Part shown: positions 49,978 through 58,945 of the stretch, one piece after another
Layout: every line of letters starts with the position of its first letter
How positions within the stretch are numbered: the first letter of the stretch is position 1
Assembly (NCBI GenBank): GCA_034435435.1
Contig: DAOTXN010000084.1
Coordinates: 47,382-111,381 of the forward strand
Direction: 5' to 3'
Source of the DNA: DAOTXN01 sp034435435
GTDB lineage: Bacteria > Chloroflexota > Anaerolineae > S140-20
Length of the DNA stretch: 64,000 bases
Notes under the pieces: generated by a model
What the model saw: only the letters and a program-made list of their open reading frames with translations
Told to the model about the DNA's origin: nothing
Databases searched by the model: none
Translations under genes and position numbers: made by a program

Positions 49978-51443
49978 GCGGGGAAATCGTTCACGCGCAC
50001 CCAATGACCAACACGCACATCCTGGTCCACGAGTTCGACTATTGGGAGCCGGCGACGCTCGCCGAGGCCATCGCGCTGCTCCAGGAACACGGCGACCGCG
50101 CCCGATTGCTGGCAGGCGGCACGTTCCTGCTAATCCAGATGAAAATGGAAAAGATGCCCCCGCCGGAGCACCTGATCAACATCCAAAAACTCCCCGGACT
50201 GAGCGGCGTGACCGTTCAAGATGGCTTGACCGAGCTCGGCCCGTGCACCACGATTTACACACTGCGCAGTGCGCCCGAAATTCAAACCCATTACACGGCG
50301 CTGGCCGACGCCTGCGCCGCATTCGGCTCGACCCAAATCCAGATGATGGGCACGCTGGGCGGGAACCTGTGCAACGGCTCCCCGGCCTCGGATGCAGTCC
50401 CGGCGCTGCTGGCTTTCGACGCACAGCTCACGCTCACCGGTCCCGCTGGCGAGCGGACGCTGCCGGTCGAGGAATTCCTGATCGGCCCCGGCCAGGTCGC
50501 CTTGCAGCCGGGTGAGCTGCTCACCGGCATTTATTTGCCCACGCCGCAGCCCGGCACGGGCAGCGCGTTCGTCAAAATCTCGCGCGTGGCCGCCGACCTG
50601 GCCAAAGTCAGCGCGGCGGCGGCGCTCGTGCGCGACGGCGATACCGTTGCCGACTGCCGGCTCGTGTTCGGCTCCGTCGCCCCCACGGTGATGCGCGCCC
50701 GCAAAGCCGAGGCGCTGCTGCTCGGCCAGCCCTTCAGCCCCGAATTGGCGCTCGAAGCCGGCAAACTGGCCGCCGCCGAGGTCGCGCCCATCGACGACGT
50801 GCGCTCCACGGCCTGGTATCGCCGCGAGGTAGTCAAGGCCGTAACCCACGACGTGCTGCTGGCCGCGTGGGGCAGGACGAAGGACGAAAGACGAAGGACG
50901 AAGCCCAATACACCATACCCAATATCCAATACCCCATACCCAAAACCCAATTCGCTTCACGTTTCACGTTTCACGCAACACGAAATCACCCTCACCGTGA
51001 ACGGCGAACGCCGCCGTCTGCGCGTCGCGCCCAACGAACTGCTGGTGAATGTGCTGCGCGAGCAGTTGGAGCTGACCGGGACCAAATACGGCTGCGGCAT
51101 CGGCGAGTGCGGCGCGTGCACGGTGCACCTGAACGGGCAGCCCGCGCTGGCCTGCCTGACGCTGGCCGTCGCCGCCGACGGGGGCGACGTGCGCACCGTG
51201 GAGGGATTGGCCGGGCCGGACGGCGCGCTGGACCCGCTACAGGAGGCCTTTATCGAGCATCAGGGCTTCCAGTGCGGCTATTGCACGCCGGGCATGCTGA
51301 TGATGACCAAGGCGCTGCTGGAGCGGAACCCCGCGCCCAGCGAGGACGACGTGCGCGAGCACCTGCGCGGCAACCGTTGCCGCTGCACAGGGTTCGCCAG
51401 CATCGTGCGGGCGGTGATGAGTGTGCGTGAAACCTTGCCCTGA
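49974..51443 (+). CDS. Fused xanthine dehydrogenase FAD subunit and [2Fe-2S] subunit
   Basis: The 489-residue protein joins two chains that are separate in most Chloroflexota operons. Residues about 15-298 are the FAD-binding CoxM/XdhB-like domain (LLAGGTFLLIQ, GTLGGNLCNGSPASDAVPAL). Residues about 338-489 are the CoxS/XdhC-like domain with the two iron-sulfur sites (CGIGECGACTVHLNG and QCGYCTPGM...CRCTGF). Residues about 299-337 are a linker encoded by a degenerate repeat (GRTKDERRRTKPNTPYPISN...). It should transfer electrons from the Mo subunit encoded at 46789. It overlaps the HNH stop codon by four bases. Confidence 0.87.
   Translation: MSGEIVHAHPMTNTHILVHEFDYWEPATLAEAIALLQEHGDRARLLAGGTFLLIQMKMEKMPPPEHLINIQKLPGLSGVTVQDGLTELGPCTTIYTLRSAPEIQTHYTALADACAAFGSTQIQMMGTLGGNLCNGSPASDAVPALLAFDAQLTLTGPAGERTLPVEEFLIGPGQVALQPGELLTGIYLPTPQPGTGSAFVKISRVAADLAKVSAAAALVRDGDTVADCRLVFGSVAPTVMRARKAEALLLGQPFSPELALEAGKLAAAEVAPIDDVRSTAWYRREVVKAVTHDVLLAAWGRTKDERRRTKPNTPYPISNTPYPKPNSLHVSRFTQHEITLTVNGERRRLRVAPNELLVNVLREQLELTGTKYGCGIGECGACTVHLNGQPALACLTLAVAADGGDVRTVEGLAGPDGALDPLQEAFIEHQGFQCGYCTPGMLMMTKALLERNPAPSEDDVREHLRGNRCRCTGFASIVRAVMSVRETLP
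50873..50982. repeat. Composite degenerate repeat, types A+B+C, inside the fused XDH gene
   Basis: About 110 bases hold three unit types in order: A (GGACGAAAGACGAA), B (CCCAATA/CCATACC) and C (TTTCACGTTTCACG). The tract stays in frame and joins the FAD and Fe-S domains. Types A+B recur at 29557-29605 and A+C at 62616-62686. Confidence 0.85.
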
Positions 51444-51458
51444 GCGTAGCCGAAGGGG
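51437..51458. repeat. CCCTGAGC...CGAAGGG palindromic repeat at the 3' end of the fused XDH gene
   Basis: GCCCTGAGCGTAGCCGAAGGGG resembles the palindrome at 4273-4293. The stop codon of the fused xanthine dehydrogenase gene lies inside it. Confidence 0.55.
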
Positions 51459-51475
51459 TGAAACGTCAGGCTCGC

Positions 51476-51700
51476 TTAAAGATATCCCAATCGAGACTGA
51501 ATTGGTGGATGATGCGGCGCGGGCTGACCCAGGTCTTCATATAACTCGATCAAAGCCGCCAGCGCGTCGGCAACGTGAGGGATCACCTCGTCAAGCGTGT
51601 CGGCCTCGGTCACGAGGCCGGGCACGAGGGGACAGGTAACCGTGTATCCGCCTTCGGGCTGGGGTTCTAGAATAAGAGGCAGTCTATAAACCTGTTCCAT
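51476..51700 (-). CDS. HicB-like antitoxin, orphan
   Basis: The 74-residue protein (RLPLILEPQPEGGYTVTCPLVPGLVTEADTLDEVIPHVADALAALIELY) matches the type II HicB family N-terminal domain. The HicA toxin that normally precedes it is not in the adjacent sequence, so it is either orphaned or a HicB-like regulator. It is antisense to the flanking operon genes. Confidence 0.75.
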   Translation of the reverse strand: MEQVYRLPLILEPQPEGGYTVTCPLVPGLVTEADTLDEVIPHVADALAALIELYEDLGQPAPHHPPIQSRLGYL

Positions 51701-51784
51701 AGTCCTTTCCTCACGATTTTTCGCTCACGAGGTGTTCAGAGTATATCACATTCCGCATGTCCTGCAAGGCAAAGGAGATGACAG

Positions 51785-52639
51785 ATGTTACCGGAATTCG
51801 ACCTCTTGATGCCCCAGACGCTCTCTGAGGCGCTCGAAATGCTAGGGACTACACCCGGCATCGCGCCCATCGCCGGCGGCACCAACGTGATCGTCGAGCT
51901 GCGCGAGGGCCGGCATCGCAATGGCACATTGATGGATGTGTCGCGGCTGACCGAGCTGCGCGGTGTGCGGCGCGAGAACGGCCACGTCGTGCTCGGCGGC
52001 GGCGCGACCATCGCCGCGCTGCTGGCCGACCCGCTGATCGCCGCGCACGGCGCGCCGTTGCGCCAGGCCGCCGCCACACTGGGCAGCCCGCTGGTGCGCA
52101 ACCGGGCCACCGTTGCGGGCAACCTGGTAGACGCCTCGCCCGCCGCCGACACTGCGCCGCCGCTGCTGGCGCTGGGCGCAGAGGTCGAGCTGGCCAGCCA
52201 GGCCGGGACACGCCGCGTGCCGTTGCACGAGTTCTTCCTCGGCCCCAACCAGACCGTGCGCCGCCCCGACGAATTGCTCGTCGCGGTGCGCTGGCCGGTC
52301 CCGCCGGCCGGCAGCGCGGGCGCGTTCCGCAAGCTGGGCTTGCGCAACGCGTTGGCCTGCTCCATCATCACCGTCGCCGTGGCAGTGGAACGCGGTGAAA
52401 CCGGCCGCTGTGAAAATGTCCGCATCGCCCTCGGCTCCGTCGCACCCACGCCCATTCGCGCCGTCGCCGCCGAGGACGCGCTGCGCGGTCAACCGCTCAC
52501 TGTTGCGTCCATCGCTGAAGCTGCGCGCCTCGCAGCCGAGGCCACGCGCCCCATTGACGATATACGAGGTACAGCCGCTTATCGCAAACGAATGGCAGCG
52601 GTCTTGGTTCGGCGCTTATTGGAAGGAGTGCAGCGATGA
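51785..52639 (+). CDS. Xanthine dehydrogenase FAD-binding subunit
   Basis: The 284-residue CoxM/XdhB-like protein has PIAGGTNVIVELREGRH (FAD loop), VLGGGATIAALLADP, TVAGNLVDASPAADTAPPLLAL and LPLHEFF..PNQTVRRPDELL. It is the electron-transfer subunit of the second molybdenum hydroxylase. AAGGAG precedes the ATG. The TGA overlaps the next ATG by four bases. Confidence 0.9.
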   Translation: MLPEFDLLMPQTLSEALEMLGTTPGIAPIAGGTNVIVELREGRHRNGTLMDVSRLTELRGVRRENGHVVLGGGATIAALLADPLIAAHGAPLRQAAATLGSPLVRNRATVAGNLVDASPAADTAPPLLALGAEVELASQAGTRRVPLHEFFLGPNQTVRRPDELLVAVRWPVPPAGSAGAFRKLGLRNALACSIITVAVAVERGETGRCENVRIALGSVAPTPIRAVAAEDALRGQPLTVASIAEAARLAAEATRPIDDIRGTAAYRKRMAAVLVRRLLEGVQR

Positions 52640-53112
52640 AACCTCAAGTGGTCACACTCACCGTGAACGGACGGTCCCACGCTGTCGCGTTGCCCCCTAA
52701 CGTCACACTACTGCACGCCCTGCGCGAGCTGGGCTACACCGACGTGAAAAACGGCTGCGAGAAAGGCGACTGCGGCGCGTGCGCGGTGCTGTTGAACGGT
52801 CGAGCCGTCAACAGTTGTTTGGTATTGGCCTGGCAGGCCGACGGCGCGGAAATCGTGACCAACGCCGGGCTGGGCACCCTGGATAGCCCTCATCCGCTGC
52901 AAGAGGCCTTTGCCGATCACGGCGCTATCCAATGCGGCTACTGCACACCGGGGATGGTTATCTCGGCCAAGGCCCTACTGGACCAGAATCCACATCCAAC
53001 GCCGGACGAAATCCGCGAGGCGATTTCCGGCAATCTGTGCCGGTGTACCGGTTACGGACAGATAATCGGGGCCATTCAAATGGCTGCCGAAAAAACGGGA
53101 GGCGGAAAATGA
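52636..53112 (+). CDS. Xanthine dehydrogenase [2Fe-2S] subunit
   Basis: The 158-residue CoxS-like protein has the plant-type [2Fe-2S] site NGCEKGDCGACAVLLNGRAVNSCLV and the second site QCGYCTPGMVISAKALL...LCRCTGY. All eight cysteines are present. It is coupled to the FAD and Mo genes on both sides by four-base ATGA overlaps. Confidence 0.92.
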   Translation: MKPQVVTLTVNGRSHAVALPPNVTLLHALRELGYTDVKNGCEKGDCGACAVLLNGRAVNSCLVLAWQADGAEIVTNAGLGTLDSPHPLQEAFADHGAIQCGYCTPGMVISAKALLDQNPHPTPDEIREAISGNLCRCTGYGQIIGAIQMAAEKTGGGK

Positions 53113-55433
53113 GCTATACACCCAAACCCCTGCCAAAAGTCAGCCTGCCCGAGTTGCGCCAAGTCGGCAAGCCCTTGCGCCGGGTGGACGCGCTGGGCAA
53201 GGCCGTGGGCCACACCATGTACGCCGCCGACTATGCGATGCCCGGCATGCTGCACGCTCAAGTCTTGCGCAGCACAGAGCCGTCGGCGCACATCACGAGG
53301 CTGGACGTGAGCAAAGCCCGCGCGCTGCCCGGCGTGGTGTGCGTGCTGACCGCCGCCGACCTGCCCAACGCCCGCCTCACTACCGACATCCCCGGCCAGA
53401 CCGGCCAACAGCGCCGCGCCGGGTCAGACGCACCCGTGTTGGCGATAGACTCGGTGCGCTACGTGGGCGAGCCGATTGCGCTGATCGCCGCCGAGACGCC
53501 GGATATTGCCAGGCGGGCGCTGGAGCTCATCGAAATCGAGTACGCGCCGACTCCCGGCGTGTACGACCCCCAAGAGGCGCTCAAACCCGGCGCACCCATT
53601 TTACACGCGCCGGACAACAAGGTCGCGCAGTGGAAAATCCGCAAAGGCGACGTGGCGCGTGGCATGGCCGAGGCCGATCTGATCGTCGAGAACACCTTTC
53701 GCGCGCCGTTCGTCGAGCATGCCTACCTGGAGCCGGAGGCCGGGCTGGCCTGGGTGGACGAGCAAGGCGTGATCAACATCCGTGTGTGCACGCAGGTGGT
53801 GGAGCACTTTCGCAGCGTGGCCCGGGCCGTGGGCGTGCCGCAGAACAAAATCCGCGTGCGCGGAACCATGCTGGGCGGCGGGTTCGGCGGCAAAGAAGAC
53901 ATCACGGTAGAGATTTTCCTGGCCTTGCTGGCTAAACACACCCGTCGTCCGGTCAAGCTGGTTTTTACGCGCGAAGAATCCTTCGCCGCCCAGTCCAAGC
54001 GTCACCCCTTTATCATCACCCACCGCACCGGCGTCAAACGCAACGGGCGCATCACTGCCGCCGAAATTGATATGCTGGCCGATTCGGGCGCGTATCCCTA
54101 TCTGACCCCCTACGTGCTGCTCTATGCCACAGTGATGGCTCCCGGCCCGTATCGCATCGACCACCTGCGGGTGGACAGCGTGGCCGCGGCCACCAATCAA
54201 TCTTTCACCAGCGCCTTTCGCGGCTTTGGCGGCCCGCAAGCCTGCCTGGCCTACGAGCAACAGATGGACGAGATCGCCAAAGCGTTAAACATGGATCCGC
54301 TGGAGTTGCGGCGGATCAACTACCTACGGACCGGCGACCCCAACAGCACCGGGCAGGTCATCGAGAGCGCGGCCTGGCTGGAAGAGACGGCCAGCCGGGC
54401 GCTGGCGGCGCTGGGCGAAAAGACCCGGCCCGCAAACGACAAAATCAAGATTGGGCAAGGTTTTTCGTCGTATTTCCAGAGCTACGGGCGTATCACCTGG
54501 CTACACGACACGTCGCGGGCGTGGGTGGGCGTCGAGATGGATGGCACGGTCGTGGTGCGCTGCGGGGTGCCCGATCTGGGCGCCGGACAGGCCAATAGTG
54601 TGTGCCAGATTACGGCGGAGATTTTGGGCGTACCGCTGGAGCAAGTGACCATTTATGCCACCGACTCGGCCGTGACGCCGCTGGCGGGCACCTCTACGGC
54701 CACGCGCCAACTGTACATGTCGGGCAATGCCGTGGTCAAGGCCGCTGCCGCCGTGCGCCAGACGCTGCTAGAGCGGGCGCAAAAGCACTTTGAAGAGCCG
54801 CTGGACAACCTGGACATCGCCGACAGCACCGTATTTGTGAAAAGCGACCCGGCCCAATCCATTCCACTGGCCGACCTGGTCAAAATTTGCGCCGCCGAGG
54901 GATTGCCGTTGCAGAACTTGGCCCAGTTCGAGGCTCCCTTTAGCGACGGCATCGACCCCGAAACTGGTCAGGGGCGCGTGTTCCCCGATTTTACATTCGG
55001 CGCGCAGGCGGTCGAAGTGGCGGTGGACACCGAGACCGGCCAGGTCACGCTGCTCAAGAGCGTCGCCTGCCACGACGTGGGGCGGGCCATCAATGCGGCC
55101 GCGGTCGAAGGACAGATCGCGGGCGGCAGCAGTCAGGGTTTGGGCTACGCGCTGCTGGAAGACTTTATCATCGAGGGTGGCCGCATTATGACCCCCTCGT
55201 TGTCCGAGTACATGGTTCCCACTGCGCTTGACTTTCCGCCAACTCAGGTTATCATCCTGGAGTCTGGGAGCGGCGTGGGGCCGTTCGGGGCCAAGGGCAT
55301 CGGCGAGCCGGCGCTCACCCCGGCCGCGCCGGCCGTGGCCAACGCCGTGACCGACGCCATCGGCGTGCGCGTGCACGAGCTACCCATCACAGCCGAGCGA
55401 GTGCTGGCGGCGCTGGAGCAAACCAAACCATAG
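53109..55433 (+). CDS. Xanthine dehydrogenase molybdenum-binding subunit
   Basis: The ATG at 53109 gives 774 residues. Unlike the other Mo subunit it keeps the canonical GGGFGGKED (about 256-264), RGFGGPQACLAYE, and the catalytic Glu in GAKGIGEPALTP (about 726). It should hydroxylate purines or related heterocycles with water, passing electrons to the FAD and Fe-S subunits encoded directly upstream. The three genes form a complete CoxMSL-type operon. A ferritin-like gene follows 13 bases later. Confidence 0.92.
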   Translation: MSYTPKPLPKVSLPELRQVGKPLRRVDALGKAVGHTMYAADYAMPGMLHAQVLRSTEPSAHITRLDVSKARALPGVVCVLTAADLPNARLTTDIPGQTGQQRRAGSDAPVLAIDSVRYVGEPIALIAAETPDIARRALELIEIEYAPTPGVYDPQEALKPGAPILHAPDNKVAQWKIRKGDVARGMAEADLIVENTFRAPFVEHAYLEPEAGLAWVDEQGVINIRVCTQVVEHFRSVARAVGVPQNKIRVRGTMLGGGFGGKEDITVEIFLALLAKHTRRPVKLVFTREESFAAQSKRHPFIITHRTGVKRNGRITAAEIDMLADSGAYPYLTPYVLLYATVMAPGPYRIDHLRVDSVAAATNQSFTSAFRGFGGPQACLAYEQQMDEIAKALNMDPLELRRINYLRTGDPNSTGQVIESAAWLEETASRALAALGEKTRPANDKIKIGQGFSSYFQSYGRITWLHDTSRAWVGVEMDGTVVVRCGVPDLGAGQANSVCQITAEILGVPLEQVTIYATDSAVTPLAGTSTATRQLYMSGNAVVKAAAAVRQTLLERAQKHFEEPLDNLDIADSTVFVKSDPAQSIPLADLVKICAAEGLPLQNLAQFEAPFSDGIDPETGQGRVFPDFTFGAQAVEVAVDTETGQVTLLKSVACHDVGRAINAAAVEGQIAGGSSQGLGYALLEDFIIEGGRIMTPSLSEYMVPTALDFPPTQVIILESGSGVGPFGAKGIGEPALTPAAPAVANAVTDAIGVRVHELPITAERVLAALEQTKP

Positions 55434-55446
55434 AGGAGGGTTCACA

Positions 55447-55650
55447 ATGAAAGTCAAAATGGATCTCGCAGACGCCTGGAAAATGGCTATCCGCCGCGAA
55501 GAAGAAGCGCGCGATTTGTACGCCGAGTTGGCGGAAATGGTCGAGGATGACGAGCTGAAAAAACTGTTCGGCTTTTTGATCGAGCAGGAAAAACACCACA
55601 AGCGATTATTGGAAGCAGAATTCGACAAGCACTTTATGCAGGAATTCTAA
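55447..55650 (+). CDS. Small ferritin-like/rubrerythrin-type protein
   Basis: The 67-residue protein (EEEARDLYAELAEMVEDDELKKLFGFLIEQEKHHKRLLEAEFDKHF) is a two-helix half of a ferritin-like di-iron bundle, with Glu and Glu-x-x-His-His metal positions. It would need to dimerise. It is read with the XDH operon (GGAGGG ribosome site), which suggests protection from peroxide made by the hydroxylases; that role is an inference. Confidence 0.75.
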   Translation: MKVKMDLADAWKMAIRREEEARDLYAELAEMVEDDELKKLFGFLIEQEKHHKRLLEAEFDKHFMQEF

Positions 55651-55656
55651 GCCGAA

Positions 55657-57708
55657 ATGACAAAAATAAACTATCCACCCGCGCAGCGCACCGATCACGT
55701 GGACGTTTTGCACGGCGTCGGCGTGCCCGACCCGTACCGTTGGCTGGAAGAGCTGGACTCGGAGCAGACCCAGCACTGGATCGCCGCGCAAAACCGGCTG
55801 ACTTTTGATTACCTGGAACGAATTCCGGCCCGCCAGCGCATCACGCAGCGCATGACCGAGCTGTGGAACTTTGAAAAACTCAGCCCGCCGTTCAAGCGGG
55901 GCGGGCGTTACTTTTTCACCCGCAACGACGGCCTGCAAAACCAGGACGTGCTCTATTGGATGGCAGCGCCGGACGCGGAACCCCAAACGTTGCTCGACCC
56001 CAACCAACTTTCCGAGGACGGCACGGTTGCGCTCACCGGCTCTGCTGTGAGCAAAGATGGCAAGCTGCTGGCCTACGGGCTGTCGGCTGCTGGCTCCGAC
56101 TGGCAAGAATGGCGCGTGCGCGAGGTAGAAACCGGGCGCGACCTGGCCGATCACCTACAATGGGTCAAGTTCTCCTCGGCTTCGTGGACGTCTGACGGAA
56201 AAGGTTTTTTTTACAGCCGCTACGACGCGCCCGCCGAAGGAACGGCCTACAAGGGGGCCAATTATTACCACAAGCTCTATTATCACCGTTTGGGCGCCCC
56301 CCAGGCAGCGGACGAGCTGATTTACGAGCGCCCGGACCAAAAAGAATGGGGTTTTGAGGGCATCGTTACCGACGACGGGCGCTATCTCATCATTTATGTC
56401 TGGAAGGGCACCCACCGCGAGAACAACATCTTTTATCAAGACCTTGCGGATGGCCGGATCGTCGAATTGTTACGCGATTTTGACGCGGCCTACCAATTCA
56501 TCGGCAACGACGGGCCGGTATTCTATTTTCAAACCGACCTCGAAGCGCCACTGGGGCGCGTGGTGGCTATCGACGTCGCGCAACCCGACCGCGCCCACTG
56601 GCAAACCATCATTCCCGAATCCACCGACGCGCTGCAAAGCGTGCATTTGGTCGGTGAACAATTCATCGCCGTCTATCTGCACGACGCCCACAGCCGCGTT
56701 CAGGTGTTCGACAAAAGCGGCCTGGCCGTGCGCCAGGTGGGCCTGCCCAGCATCGGCAGCGTGGAAGGCTTTGACGGCTCGCCCGACGACCCAGAGACCT
56801 TTTTCCTGTTCACCAGTTTCACCACGCCGGGCACGGTCTACCGCTACGACGCAGAAACAGGCAAGAGCGCCATCTTTCGCCAACCCCAGGTCGGTTTTGA
56901 CCCCGCCGACTATGTGACCCACCAGGTCTTTTATCCCAGCCAGGATGGCACGCGCGTGCCCATGTTCATCAGCCACAAAAAAGGGCTGGAAATTGACGGG
57001 AACACGCCAACTTTTCTTTACGGCTATGGCGGCTTCAACATCCCCCAGCCGCCGGTCTTTTCGGTGCCCAACCTGGTGTGGATGGAAATGGGGGGCATTT
57101 TTGCTCTGGCTAACCTGCGCGGGGGCGGGGAATTTGGCAAGGCCTGGCACGTGGCCGGGATGAAGCAAAACAAACAAAACGTGTTCGACGATTTTATCGC
57201 CGCCGCCGAATGGCTCATCGCCAACGGCTACACCCGCACACCCAAATTAGCCATCGGCGGGCGCAGCAATGGCGGCCTGCTCATTGGCGCGTGTATGACC
57301 CAGCGGCCCGACCTGTTCGGAGCTTGCCTGCCCGTGGTCGGTGTGCTGGACATGCTGCGCTTTCACCAGTTCACCATCGGCTGGGCGTGGGTGTCGGATT
57401 ACGGCTCGCCCGACGACCCAGAAGAGTTCAAATCGTTGTGGGCCTATTCGCCGTACCACAACGTCAAACCGGGCGTGGCTTATCCACCGACGCTCATCGC
57501 TACCGGCGATTACGATGATCGCGTCTTTCCGGCCCACAGTTTCAAATTTGCGGCAGCGCTGCAAGCCGCTCAGTCCGGCGTTGCCCCGACTTTGATTCGC
57601 ATCGACACCAAGACCGGCCACGGCGTGGGCAAACCCACTTCCAAGCTGATCGAAGAGATGGCCGACCGGTGGACATTTCTGGTACACACGCTGGATATGG
57701 ACGTCTGA
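55657..57708 (+). CDS. Prolyl oligopeptidase (family S9A)
   Basis: The 683-residue enzyme cleaves short peptides after proline. An N-terminal segment and a seven-bladed propeller (about 70-400) precede the alpha/beta-hydrolase domain. The catalytic triad motifs are GGRSNGGLL (Ser about 537), TGDYDDRVFPAHS (Asp about 620) and TGHGVGKPTS (His about 656). No signal peptide is present, so it is cytoplasmic. It lies six bases after the ferritin-like gene and two bases before the glycosyltransferase gene. Confidence 0.93.
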   Translation: MTKINYPPAQRTDHVDVLHGVGVPDPYRWLEELDSEQTQHWIAAQNRLTFDYLERIPARQRITQRMTELWNFEKLSPPFKRGGRYFFTRNDGLQNQDVLYWMAAPDAEPQTLLDPNQLSEDGTVALTGSAVSKDGKLLAYGLSAAGSDWQEWRVREVETGRDLADHLQWVKFSSASWTSDGKGFFYSRYDAPAEGTAYKGANYYHKLYYHRLGAPQAADELIYERPDQKEWGFEGIVTDDGRYLIIYVWKGTHRENNIFYQDLADGRIVELLRDFDAAYQFIGNDGPVFYFQTDLEAPLGRVVAIDVAQPDRAHWQTIIPESTDALQSVHLVGEQFIAVYLHDAHSRVQVFDKSGLAVRQVGLPSIGSVEGFDGSPDDPETFFLFTSFTTPGTVYRYDAETGKSAIFRQPQVGFDPADYVTHQVFYPSQDGTRVPMFISHKKGLEIDGNTPTFLYGYGGFNIPQPPVFSVPNLVWMEMGGIFALANLRGGGEFGKAWHVAGMKQNKQNVFDDFIAAAEWLIANGYTRTPKLAIGGRSNGGLLIGACMTQRPDLFGACLPVVGVLDMLRFHQFTIGWAWVSDYGSPDDPEEFKSLWAYSPYHNVKPGVAYPPTLIATGDYDDRVFPAHSFKFAAALQAAQSGVAPTLIRIDTKTGHGVGKPTSKLIEEMADRWTFLVHTLDMDV

Positions 57709-57709
57709 A

Positions 57710-58498
57710 ATGCCAAGCCAGAAAACAACGCCGGACATTTCCATCGTCATCCCCTGTTACAACGAACAAAAAAACTTAGAGAGCGGTGTGCTCGACGAGG
57801 TCTATCGCTTTCTCGTTGCCCAAGACTATGCCTGGGAAGTCATCATCGTCAACGATGAGTCCAACGACGACAGCCGCCGATTGATTCAGTGCTTTATCGC
57901 TGACAAACCCTGTTTTAACCTGTACGACATTCCCCACGGCGGCAAGCCGGCCGCAGTGTGGGCGGGCATCCAACAAGCGGCGGGGAACATCGTCCTCTTT
58001 ACCGATATGGACCAGTCTACTCCCATCGCGGAATTGGACAAACTCTTGCCCTGGTACGCGCAAGGCTACGACGTGGTCATTGGCTCGCGCGGTACGGGTC
58101 GCGCAGGGTTTTCAATCGTCAGAAAGCTCGGCAGCTTGATGTTTCGCGCGCTGCGCCAAATCTTTCTTCTACGAGGCATCAGCGACACCCAATGCGGGTT
58201 CAAATCCTGCCGGCGTGAGGTGGCGCTGCGAGTCTTTCCGCACTTGCAATTCTTCCAACAGGCCGAGCGCCCCACTGGCTGGAAGGTGTCGGCTTATGAT
58301 GTCGAGTTACTGTATCTGATGGAAAAGGCCGGCTATCGGATTGCCGAGGTCGAGGTGCGCTGGTGGAACCGCGACCAGAGCGTGACCAAAGCTCAGACGG
58401 GCGAGTTGCAGCGCTACATCAAGGAATCGGTCGAGATGGCCCGCGAGGTAGCGCGCGTGAAACTGAACGAGCGCAAGGGCTTGTATGATGGCTTTTGA
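57710..58498 (+). CDS. Family-2 glycosyltransferase (dolichyl-phosphate-glucose type)
   Basis: The 262-residue protein has the GT2 fold: ISIVIPCYNEQKNLE (about 10-24), VIIVNDESNDDSRRL, the nucleotide/metal site FTDMDQSTP (about 96-104), VIGSRGTGRAGFSIVRKLGSLMF and SDTQCGFKSCRREVAL. This resembles polyprenyl-phosphate-beta-glucosyltransferases. No C-terminal membrane helices are visible, so it is likely peripheral. It follows the peptidase gene by one base; its product could feed the GT39 enzyme elsewhere. Confidence 0.87.
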   Translation: MPSQKTTPDISIVIPCYNEQKNLESGVLDEVYRFLVAQDYAWEVIIVNDESNDDSRRLIQCFIADKPCFNLYDIPHGGKPAAVWAGIQQAAGNIVLFTDMDQSTPIAELDKLLPWYAQGYDVVIGSRGTGRAGFSIVRKLGSLMFRALRQIFLLRGISDTQCGFKSCRREVALRVFPHLQFFQQAERPTGWKVSAYDVELLYLMEKAGYRIAEVEVRWWNRDQSVTKAQTGELQRYIKESVEMAREVARVKLNERKGLYDGF

Positions 58499-58945
58499 TC
58501 AGTCGGGAAAATACTTGAGCAGAAATTCCGTGGGACTCAAGCTCTCAAAAAGACGTTGGCATACTCCAGCTTGCTGTACCAGTTCATGGTTGGCTGAGAC
58601 AAAACACGTCACTTGGCCACGCAATGCCGTCAAAAAGATACCAACGTCCTCGCGAGGGATGTCGGATTGGGTTTCCATCTCGCGCATCTCCGCTACTGAG
58701 ACGGTAACGTATTCAACCAAATAGTCTTGCCAGATCCGACTGAGTAAATAGCCCGTCCAGTCTTTGCCGCCAACACGACGTGCTACACGCCGTATTTGTG
58801 CAACCAATTCACTCGATATAATCAGCGTCACATCAGCACGGTGCATTAACGAGCGGATAATACGTCCTTCTGGGCCGTCAGGGTCTAAATAACCGAGTAT
58901 GAATATGTTGGTGTCCAGCAAAAGCCGTGATGGCAAATCTACCAT
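58499..58945 (-). CDS. PIN-domain toxin-like ribonuclease
   Basis: The 148-residue protein starts LLLDTNIFILGYLDP and has IPREDVGIFLTALRGQVTCFVSANHELVQQAG: the acidic residues Asp-11, Glu and Asp of a PIN fold. It is paired with the AbrB-like gene (seven-base overlap) as a VapC-type toxin. It converges on the glycosyltransferase gene without a gap. Confidence 0.83.
   Translation of the reverse strand: MVDLPSRLLLDTNIFILGYLDPDGPEGRIIRSLMHRADVTLIISSELVAQIRRVARRVGGKDWTGYLLSRIWQDYLVEYVTVSVAEMREMETQSDIPREDVGIFLTALRGQVTCFVSANHELVQQAGVCQRLFESLSPTEFLLKYFPD

Noticed and set aside
52932..53108. An upstream extension of the second molybdenum-subunit gene giving 833 residues.
   Set aside because: The extension is the iron-sulfur subunit gene read in the wrong frame; the ATG at 53109 overlaps its stop codon.
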